A DNA stretch of 64,000 nt from Hansschlegelia quercus (GTDB taxonomy: Bacteria > Pseudomonadota > Alphaproteobacteria > Rhizobiales > Methylopilaceae). The notes beneath the pieces were generated by a model. The model saw nothing but the letters and a program-made list of their open reading frames with translations. It was not told where the DNA came from and did no database searches. Numbering within the stretch: position 1 is the stretch's first letter; every line of letters starts with the position of its first letter. Position numbers and translations under genes: made by a program. Positions 45,240 to 52,329 of the stretch are shown in pieces. The DNA lies in the NCBI RefSeq assembly GCF_004310425.1, contig NZ_SIUB01000011.1, forward strand, positions 1-64,000. The letters run 5' to 3'.

Positions 45240-46678
45240 CAGGCCAGCCTCTGCTTGAGCGGCTCGGCGCCCCAGGGCGGGTAAGCTTCGAGATTGTCTT
45301 GCGGGGTCGACCAGTCCGATGGCTCGGGGCGAGGACCTCCGCGGAGCTTGGCCAGTCCGGCGCCGACGAGCGCCCCGACAGCCATGCCAAGCGCGAGCAG
45401 AGGCAGCAGACGCGGGCTTGCCGGTCGGGTCGGAACTTCGGCGCTCGACAGCAACGTTGCGTCCGGGCTCGCGAGGCCCTGCTGCTCGATCGTCTGCTTG
45501 TAGCGATTCAGGAAGCTCTCGTAGATCGTGCGGTTCGCCACCGCCTCACGCTGCAGCTTGTTGAGCTGCACGCGGCCGGCGCTCTCACGCGCCACCGCAG
45601 CTTCGATCTTGGCGGTCTCCGTCTCGAGCGCCTTCTCCTTGCGCCTGGCGACCTCGACCTCATTGGCGAGGCTCGCGAGCACCAGAGCGATCTCGCCGTC
45701 GATCTGCGTGCGCACGGCCGCGAGCTGAATGCGCTGCGCAGGGAGATCGGCGCTCATGCTGGCGCCGGCGGCTTCGATCTCGCCGATGTCCCGCCCGATC
45801 TCCGCCGCGCGCGAACGCAGGGCCTGGATCGAAGGCGATCCGAGCGCCTCGGTGAACGACGCGTTCTGCAGACCTTCGGGCCCGAGGTCGCGCGCCGCCG
45901 ACAGCCGCGCCTCGGCCCCGGCGCGCTGTGAGCGGGCCGCGGCGAGCTCGACATTGATGCCGGCGAGCCGCTGGCCCTCGGACGTCACGCCGTTCGCTTC
46001 CATGAGGTTCGCCTGACGGCGAAAGTCCTCGACCGCTCCTTCCGAGGCCTCCAGCTTCGTGCCGAGTTCGGCCACCTTCACGCCCAACCAGTCGCTCGCG
46101 CTTTGCGTCGCCTGGGTCTGAACGGCGATCTGATGCTCAAGATAGACCGCGGCGTAGGCGTTGACCGCCTTCGCCGCAAAGGCTGGATCGGCGGCGTCGA
46201 AATAGATGAAGATCGTGTAGGAGCGGCCGTCATTGTTGACGCGCAGCCGCGACACCAGGCCGTCGACGGCCTTCGCGCGAAACGACCGCGCTTCGCCGCC
46301 TGAGGGCGGAGGCGAGTCCCACCATGACGCCCAGCTCGTTTCGCTTTTGTCGGCCGGCGCCGCATCAGCGAGGCCAAGACGGTCGACCACCTTTTCCGCC
46401 ATCGAGCGGGAGGCGATGAGATCGAGTTCGGTGCGCAGCACCGGGCTGTCCTGGGGCAGGCGCGAGACAACGGAGTCGAGCGTGATGACCTGCACCTTGC
46501 GTGCGTCGAGAGCGACGACCGCCTCAGCGACGTATCGGTTCGGCGTAGCGGCGAAGACGATCGCGCCGGTCGCTGCGCCGAGCGCGATCGTCGCTGCGAG
46601 GACCCGCCAATGCGCCTTTATGGCAGCGACGGGATCAACAGGCGCGGCGTCGTCGTTCCCAAACCGTGACACGATCAT
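45239..46678 (-). CDS. Wzz/GumC-like chain-length determinant without kinase domain
   Basis: A 479-residue inner-membrane protein with two membrane helices: LAATIALGAATGAIVFAAT near residue 30, and LLPLLALGMAVGALVGAGL near 428. The N-terminal Wzz domain follows the first helix (EAVVALDARKVQ...VLRTELDLIASR). A large periplasmic coiled-coil region lies between, and a GNVR-like LQREAVANRTIYESFLNRYKQ segment precedes the second helix. The tail is short and Pro-rich, with no Walker motifs, so the usual BY-kinase of ExoP is missing and must be separate or absent. Confidence 0.87.
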   Translation of the reverse strand: MIVSRFGNDDAAPVDPVAAIKAHWRVLAATIALGAATGAIVFAATPNRYVAEAVVALDARKVQVITLDSVVSRLPQDSPVLRTELDLIASRSMAEKVVDRLGLADAAPADKSETSWASWWDSPPPSGGEARSFRAKAVDGLVSRLRVNNDGRSYTIFIYFDAADPAFAAKAVNAYAAVYLEHQIAVQTQATQSASDWLGVKVAELGTKLEASEGAVEDFRRQANLMEANGVTSEGQRLAGINVELAAARSQRAGAEARLSAARDLGPEGLQNASFTEALGSPSIQALRSRAAEIGRDIGEIEAAGASMSADLPAQRIQLAAVRTQIDGEIALVLASLANEVEVARRKEKALETETAKIEAAVARESAGRVQLNKLQREAVANRTIYESFLNRYKQTIEQQGLASPDATLLSSAEVPTRPASPRLLPLLALGMAVGALVGAGLAKLRGGPRPEPSDWSTPQDNLEAYPPWGAEPLKQRLA

Positions 46679-46696
46679 TGCGCCAATCCTCGATCG

Positions 46697-47416
46697 CTAG
46701 ATCATTGAGTTCACATAGGAGTTCGTGATGTATGCGACTTCGGTGCGGTTCTTTGCGCGCAGCTTCTTCATAATGTTGCGGACATGAACCTTGACGGTGC
46801 TTTCGCGCATGTTCAGTTCATAGGCGATGATCTTGTTCGCCTTGCCCTGACGCAGCGCTTCGACTACGGCTGCCTGACGGGCAGTGAAGGTCTGCTCGAT
46901 ATCGAAGATGCGCCTGTCGGATCTGCCGAGGATCGATTTGCGCGACGACGTCAGGCTGCTTGCCGGGATGAACGTTCCGCCGACCTCGACAAGATTAATC
47001 GCCTCCAACGCCACGTTGAGGCTTGCGCTGGTCGGGATGTAACCTCGAACGCCGCAGTCGAGAGATTTCAGGATCTGAGTGGCGTCTTCGGAATCCGCGA
47101 TAATGATAATCGGGGCCCCGGGAAACGCTTCCGAGAGATTGTCCAGCGCAGTTAGAAACGTCTCACTGCAAACCGCGCCTGAGCCGATGCTGAACAAGAT
47201 CAAGGCTTCGTCGTTCTCGCCGCTTGCCGATGCGACGCAGTCGAGAATGCTCGTGTAATTGATGATCTGATTGTGCGGCCTCTGTGTTCGCACACAGTGC
47301 GCAATACATTCAGAGACCAGATTGCGCTCGTCGATGATGAGGATCGTCCCGTTATGCGAGACGTCTTCATGATAGACGTGGGCGCCAAGGGTCGTATGTA
47401 GGGTCGGGCTGCTCAT
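46697..47416 (-). CDS. LuxR-type response regulator-like protein
   Basis: A 239-residue protein with an N-terminal receiver-like domain (GTILIIDERNLVSECIAHCV) and a C-terminal LuxR helix-turn-helix (FTARQAAVVEALRQGKANKIIAYELNMRESTVKVHVRNIMKKLRAKNRTEVAY). The phospho-acceptor is not in a clear context: the region FSIGSGAVCSETF stands where the Asp would be expected, so it may be phosphorylation-independent. ATG 47416 follows AGGTGG by five bases. Its codon use is more AT-rich than its neighbours. It is transcribed towards the wzz and wza genes and may control the locus. Confidence 0.85.
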   Translation of the reverse strand: MSSPTLHTTLGAHVYHEDVSHNGTILIIDERNLVSECIAHCVRTQRPHNQIINYTSILDCVASASGENDEALILFSIGSGAVCSETFLTALDNLSEAFPGAPIIIIADSEDATQILKSLDCGVRGYIPTSASLNVALEAINLVEVGGTFIPASSLTSSRKSILGRSDRRIFDIEQTFTARQAAVVEALRQGKANKIIAYELNMRESTVKVHVRNIMKKLRAKNRTEVAYITNSYVNSMI

Positions 47417-47775
47417 GTCGCCACCTGCTTGAACCGACGGTATACAAGATTGAGTTAGTAGTAATGCGTATGTGACTGACGCATATTTCTGTTGATCGAT
47501 TATCCAGAAGACAGAAAAACCATTCTTTTCAAACGGTTTATATTGATATGTCACCGGACTTGCCGCACTGCAGCGAGCCAGTACAATATCCAGCCGGATC
47601 GGTTATTAGATAATCTGGATTAGCGAATATCGTTCGAAAATTTGACGCAAAAGGATGGCCATGGGTGAGTCGCGTACGCCATCCTTGGTAGCGCTCCATA
47701 GTCGCCGACGTGTTGTGGCAGGCCGATGGACTACCGCGGAAGCGTTGAGGACTCGTCCTCTGGATGAAGAGAGCC
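47417..47775. other. AT-rich intergenic region before the LuxR-type gene
   Basis: About 360 bases with no recognised gene, much richer in A and T than the surroundings. It must hold the promoter of the LuxR-type regulator. An inverted repeat ATGCGT-N9-ACGCAT lies at 47464-47484, within 50-70 bases of the start codon, and a second one (ATCCAG...CTGGAT) at 47588-47620. These are candidate regulator sites. Open frames across 47655-47996 are out of character and treated as chance. Confidence 0.5.
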
Positions 47776-48423
47776 TCAGGCGAGCGGTCGGCACGCTACG
47801 CAGAAGCCGTCCGCGAAGTAGCGCAATCGCGACATGCTCCGGAGAACTGAATTCGCGACGCGCGACTGCGCCGATTTCTCCGCCCAATAAACGCCCCAAT
47901 CCGTCGGCTCGAGGCCGGCCATCGAGAACAGGCGGCTCAGGGTCGAATACGAGTAATATGCCACATGCTCCGGATGAACATTTTCGATCCTCTTGAACAG
48001 GCGCAGGTTCAACTTGATCGAGGCGTTATTCGGCGTGGTGATGATGATGCGGCCGTCGCGGCGGCACACGCTCTTGAGCGAGGCGAGGAAGTCGCCCGCG
48101 TTCATGACGTGCTCGAGCGTCTCGCCGGCGATCACGACGTCATAATTTCCGGGAGTGGAGGCCGACAGCGGCTTCTCGCAGTCCGCGACATAGAGGTTCT
48201 TGAATCCCGCCGCGCGCATGATGCCGATGCCCTCTTCCGAGAGGTCGACGCCGTCGAGCTGCCCCGCGCAGGCGTGCAGCCTCTGGTGAAGCAGTTCGCC
48301 GCGCGTCAAGCGATCCTGCGTGAACGGCACGTCGGCGCAGCCGATATGCAGGACGCGCTTGCCGCGCGCATAGCGTTCGATGAAGTCGACCCGGTTGGTC
48401 GAACGGACCTCTGGCAGCATCAT
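47776..48423 (-). CDS. SAM-dependent methyltransferase
   Basis: A 215-residue methyltransferase of the UbiG/methyltransf_11 type. Motif I is RVLHIGCADVPFTQDRL, the acidic segment GVDLSEEGIGIM, and motif IV VVIAGETLEHVMNAGDF, with the later IIITTPNNASIKLN. ATG 48423 is preferred because an AGAGGAG ribosome site lies nine bases upstream; the open frame continues into the upstream glycosyltransferase gene without support. It ends the minus-strand glycosyltransferase run and may methylate a sugar. Confidence 0.82.
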   Translation of the reverse strand: MMLPEVRSTNRVDFIERYARGKRVLHIGCADVPFTQDRLTRGELLHQRLHACAGQLDGVDLSEEGIGIMRAAGFKNLYVADCEKPLSASTPGNYDVVIAGETLEHVMNAGDFLASLKSVCRRDGRIIITTPNNASIKLNLRLFKRIENVHPEHVAYYSYSTLSRLFSMAGLEPTDWGVYWAEKSAQSRVANSVLRSMSRLRYFADGFCVACRPLA

Positions 48424-48478
48424 CTCGAAGATCTCCTCTTGCGGCCCGGCATCGGCGGCTGCCGGCTTGGAACCGAAT

Positions 48479-49684
48479 TCAGCCGCCGGCGGATACAGAT
48501 CGTGGTCTCGATTGCGCTCCGAAGGTCCAGCGATAGACCTCGCCCCATTGCTGGGCGGATTGTGCCCAGGAGAATCGCTCTTCGACCAAACGGCGGCCCT
48601 GCCGGCCCATCTCGCGCAACTCGTCGGCCGGCTGGGCGAAGAGTTCGGCCAAGCCCTTCTCGATCTCCGCAACCGTACAGCCGATCGGCGTCGCCGCGCG
48701 CGCGAGGTAGCCTTCGTGAAGGTTGCATTGCGGGGTGATCAGCGCGGGGAGGCCATGGCTCCACGCTTCCAGCACGGCCAAAGGCTGGCCTTCGCTGATC
48801 GAGGGAAGGATAAAGGCGTCGGCGGTCGCGAAGGTCGCGGCTTTCGTCTCCCCCGCGACGTGGCCGAGAAACCTCACCGAACTCGCGACGTCGAGCCGCC
48901 GGACGAGCGCTTCGAGTTCGTCGACGTAGACATCGGAGCCGGACCCCGCGATCGCGAGATCCCAGCCGCCAGACTGCGTTCGCCGGCTCGTAAGCGCCCA
49001 GGCTTCGATCAGGGCGGTCAGCCCCTTCTTCGGCGTCAGGCGTCCGAGGAACAGCAGCGTCCGCCGAGACGGCAAAAGCGGGCGCGTGAGGACACGCGGG
49101 ACCTCGCCAGCCGCGACGCCGTTCGGGATGACGCAGACCGGGTTTCCGAGACCGAAGGAGCGGATCGCCTGCCGCTCCGGCTCGCACAAAGCGTGAATGC
49201 AGGCGGCGCCTTGGAGATGGCGATGCTCATAGGCGTGCAGCGCGACCGTCTTCTTCCAGCGGCTGTTCGCTACCGCCCAAGCGTCGAGCATGCCGTGCGG
49301 GCTGACGACGTAGGGCCGGCCGGTCCGCGCCGACCACCGGCTTGCGGCGATCGAGATGTACATCCACAAGCCGTGGACGTGGAGCAGGTCCATGCCGGCC
49401 GCCTGCAGCGCGCGGTCGAGGCCGCGGGCGAAGCCGAAGGTGGAGGGTCCAAGCACAGGGAACGAGTGAAGCGGGACGGGAGCCCAGCTCTCCCGCACGC
49501 TCTCGCCCCCAGGCCCCTGTGACGCGAAGATCGTGACCTCGACGTCCGGCAGGCGTCGCACTGCGAGGGCCAAGTCGCGGACGCTCGCGGGAACGCCGCC
49601 GCCCTGTTCGCCGACCGAGCCGACGAGCATCCCCACTCGAAGCGGGCGAGGGGCGCAAATGATGGAAGCGGGCTCGCTCATCAT
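48479..49684 (-). CDS. glycosyltransferase family 4 protein
   Basis: A 401-residue GT-B glycosyltransferase. The N-terminal region has VGMLVGSVGEQGGGVPASVRDLA (the G-rich acceptor loop) and the C-terminal half shows TLLFLGRLTPKKGLTALIEAW and ILPSISEGQPLAVLEAWSHGLPALITP, the GT4 signature. It starts with two adjacent ATG codons (49684 or 49681), ten bases after the preceding gene. It is the third of a set of three such genes transcribed together. Confidence 0.88.
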   Translation of the reverse strand: MMSEPASIICAPRPLRVGMLVGSVGEQGGGVPASVRDLALAVRRLPDVEVTIFASQGPGGESVRESWAPVPLHSFPVLGPSTFGFARGLDRALQAAGMDLLHVHGLWMYISIAASRWSARTGRPYVVSPHGMLDAWAVANSRWKKTVALHAYEHRHLQGAACIHALCEPERQAIRSFGLGNPVCVIPNGVAAGEVPRVLTRPLLPSRRTLLFLGRLTPKKGLTALIEAWALTSRRTQSGGWDLAIAGSGSDVYVDELEALVRRLDVASSVRFLGHVAGETKAATFATADAFILPSISEGQPLAVLEAWSHGLPALITPQCNLHEGYLARAATPIGCTVAEIEKGLAELFAQPADELREMGRQGRRLVEERFSWAQSAQQWGEVYRWTFGAQSRPRSVSAGG

Positions 49685-49694
49685 CCATGACCTC

Positions 49695-50963
49695 TCAGGC
49701 GAAGGCTGCGACAGGCCGCAGGTCGACGAGACCGCGCGCAGGCCCGTCGAGCGCCTGCATCAGCCGCCGGGCATATTGCTCAAGGCTGTGCTCGCGGCCG
49801 CGACGACGCGCGTTCCGCGCCATGTGGAAGAACAGGTCGCGGTCGTGGGCGAGCGCCAGCAAGGCCGCCTCGATCGCGTCGATGTCGCGGATCGGCGTGA
49901 CGTAGCCGTCGACCCCTTGGCGCACGACGCTGCCCGCGTTCGGCGTGGTGACGACGGGCAGGCCCGCCATCAGCGCCTCGTAGATGACCGTCGCCGACCC
50001 TTCGCAGACGGACGGCAGGAGGAACACGTCGGCCCAGGCGTAGTGCGCGGCGATCTCCGAGCGCGGCACCGCGCCGAGCAGCGTGACGGCCTCGGAAAGC
50101 CGGTTGCGGGCCGCGTCCGACACGTCGAGCGCGCCGGCCATACGGAACTCGGCCATGCCCTTCATCCGGCGGGCGGCTTCGAGCACATAGGGGCTGCCTT
50201 TTCTCAAGCCCACGCCGCCGATCGTCAGAACCCTGAGCGGCCGGGCGCCCCGCCTCGGCGGCTTAGGCGTCGTCTCCTGCACGCCATAGGGGACGACGAC
50301 GCAGCGATCGGGGGAGCCGCCGCAGGCGATCACACCGGCGCGCACGAAATCGGATCCGCACAAAATGAGGTTGGCCGCGTCCCATTCGCCCCGCTCCCGC
50401 GCAGCGTAGTCCGCGGACAGTCCGTCTCGGGCGCTGATCGGGCTCCAGCCGGGGAAGCGCTCCTCCTCCTCCAGTACGAGGCGGTCGAGGATCGGCTTCG
50501 GGGCCACGATCTGCTCGACCACCGTCTTCATCCCGAGCGCCTTGGCGCCGGACACCAGCTCCAGGCATTCGCCGCTGAAGCCGTAGACCGCCGTCGCTTT
50601 CGAGCTTTTGTCGCGCATCAGGCTCCTCAGCACGCGCCGCGAGAGGCTTTGGCCGGCCCAGATATGGGCTTCGGTCAGCTTTGTCGGATCGTTCGTGCGG
50701 GCGCGGCGCAGGGCGAAGCCGAGTCCAAGGGCGGCGAGGCCCGTGATGCGGTTCTCCGGCACGCCGACCGGCACACGGCCCGTCAGTCGTCGGATCGACC
50801 GTGGCAGCAGGCCTTGGGGCAGGCTTTGCAGCGCGCGCGGCCATCCGTGAGCGGCGCAGATGTCGGTGTAGAGATGCTCGAGCCGGCCTTCGGCGTGAAG
50901 GATGCGCGGTACGCCGTAATGCATCCGGGCGCCGAGCTGCGAGACGACGAATGACCCGCTCAT
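49695..50963 (-). CDS. glycosyltransferase family 4 protein
   Basis: A 422-residue GT-B enzyme starting MSGSFVVSQLGARMHYGVPRILH. The donor half shows LTIGGVGLRKGSPYVLEAA and LLPSVCEGSATVIYEALMAGLPVVTTPNAGSVV. The ATG 50963 overlaps the stop of the upstream gene by ATGA, which favours this start over the 29-residue longer frame. Donor and acceptor are unknown. It is the second of the three-gene set. Confidence 0.87.
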   Translation of the reverse strand: MSGSFVVSQLGARMHYGVPRILHAEGRLEHLYTDICAAHGWPRALQSLPQGLLPRSIRRLTGRVPVGVPENRITGLAALGLGFALRRARTNDPTKLTEAHIWAGQSLSRRVLRSLMRDKSSKATAVYGFSGECLELVSGAKALGMKTVVEQIVAPKPILDRLVLEEEERFPGWSPISARDGLSADYAARERGEWDAANLILCGSDFVRAGVIACGGSPDRCVVVPYGVQETTPKPPRRGARPLRVLTIGGVGLRKGSPYVLEAARRMKGMAEFRMAGALDVSDAARNRLSEAVTLLGAVPRSEIAAHYAWADVFLLPSVCEGSATVIYEALMAGLPVVTTPNAGSVVRQGVDGYVTPIRDIDAIEAALLALAHDRDLFFHMARNARRRGREHSLEQYARRLMQALDGPARGLVDLRPVAAFA

Positions 50964-52231
50964 GGCGTCCTCGGCGAGGGCGAGGCGGCGATCACGGGGC
51001 GGTCGACGCTCCGCGGGGCCAGAGCGCAGGCTGTCACGATGTCGCCCCAAGCCGCGAGGCCCCGGCCGCGGGAGAACCTGGCGTCGAACAGCGCGCGTGC
51101 GTTCGCGCCCCAGCGCGCCACGACATCGGGGGACGCTGCAAGGAGCTCGATCTCAGCCGCCAGCGGGAGGCCGCCAGCGATCCCGAACGCCTTTCCGCAG
51201 TCGTTGTCGCGGATCAGCCGTGCGATCTCGCCGTCCGGCGCGCCGACGAACAAGGTCGGCCGGCCCGCTGCGGCGACGCCGTAGAACTTGCTCGGCACCA
51301 CCGAGGTTTCGAAGGCCGGCAGCAGCGAGACGAAATGAACGTCGGGCGCAGCCAGACATTCGCGCAACAGGCTCTCCGGCTGGAGCGGCTCGAACATCAT
51401 GTTGCTGAGCCCGAGACGCGAGGCTTCCTGCTTGACCGACTGAAGGCGGTAGCCGCCCCCGACGATCAGGAATGCGATGTCAGCGCGCGATTTCAGCATC
51501 GCCGCGGCGTCGAGCAGCGCTCCGAAATCGTGCGCACGGCCGAGATTGCCGCAATAGCCGATGACGAACTTGCCCTCGAGCCCCCACTCACGCCGCAGGC
51601 CGCTCTCTCGGCTCGGCATCGGCGTGAGAGCGTCGCCTTCCGACCAGTGGTGGACGACGGCGATCCGGTCGGCCGGCGCTCCGCGCAGGCGCAACGCCTG
51701 AGCCATCGCATCCATCGGCGTCACGTTCGCCGCGGCGGCGCGGACCGAGGCGTCGCGCAAGGCGAGCGAAAGATGCCCGGCTAGCCCGCGGGGCTTCATC
51801 ACGCCCGCCTGGAAGGCCGCTTCGGGAAACAGGTCGTTCAGCCAGTTGACCAGCTTGGCGCGCTTCAGCGCGAGCGGCAGCATCGCCGAGATCGACATCA
51901 ACGGAGGGTCGGTACAGACGACACACACGTCGCCCGCGGAGCTCGAACGCAGCAGCCGCCACGCGGCGCCGAGATGGAAAGAGGCGTAGTCCAGCGCCCG
52001 GCCGAGCAGCGTTCCGCGGCCGAACCGGGTCGTGCCGATCCGCGTCACCCGCACGCCGTCGACCATCTCCGATCGCGCCGCCTGCCGGGTCGCGTCGTCG
52101 TGCATGGCGGCGCTTGCGATCGCCTCGACCTCGAAGCCGTCCGCGGCAAGTCCGGTCGCGAGGCTCGTCGCCATCCGGCTCGTCGCGGACTGGTCGGGCG
52201 CGAAGAAGCGGTTGACGATGATCACCTTCAT
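50960..52231 (-). CDS. glycosyltransferase family 4, WbuB-like
   Basis: A 423-residue GT-B glycosyltransferase starting MKVIIVNRFFAPDQSATSRMATSLATGLA, a pattern common to the WbuB/WcaI group. The donor half has FVIGYCGNLGRAHDFGALLDAA and the SLLPAFETSVVPSKFYGVAAAGRPTLFVG motif. It opens the set of minus-strand glycosyltransferases; the promoter should lie in the short region after 52231. Donor sugar is unknown, though fucose-type amino sugars are used by WbuB. Confidence 0.87.
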   Translation of the reverse strand: MKVIIVNRFFAPDQSATSRMATSLATGLAADGFEVEAIASAAMHDDATRQAARSEMVDGVRVTRIGTTRFGRGTLLGRALDYASFHLGAAWRLLRSSSAGDVCVVCTDPPLMSISAMLPLALKRAKLVNWLNDLFPEAAFQAGVMKPRGLAGHLSLALRDASVRAAAANVTPMDAMAQALRLRGAPADRIAVVHHWSEGDALTPMPSRESGLRREWGLEGKFVIGYCGNLGRAHDFGALLDAAAMLKSRADIAFLIVGGGYRLQSVKQEASRLGLSNMMFEPLQPESLLRECLAAPDVHFVSLLPAFETSVVPSKFYGVAAAGRPTLFVGAPDGEIARLIRDNDCGKAFGIAGGLPLAAEIELLAASPDVVARWGANARALFDARFSRGRGLAAWGDIVTACALAPRSVDRPVIAASPSPRTP

Positions 52232-52329
52232 GCGGCTCGCGCTCCCCCCGGACTGGCTGCGAGATGGCGCCAGCGCGAGGGCGGATCTTCAAGGGCCGCT
52301 TGAGGATGATGAGGCGAACGCCCGACCGC

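Noticed and set aside
47655-47996. A 113-codon plus-strand open frame overlapping the methyltransferase gene end
   Set aside because: Arg/Ser-rich composition without domain, half of it antisense to the methyltransferase. Treated as chance.
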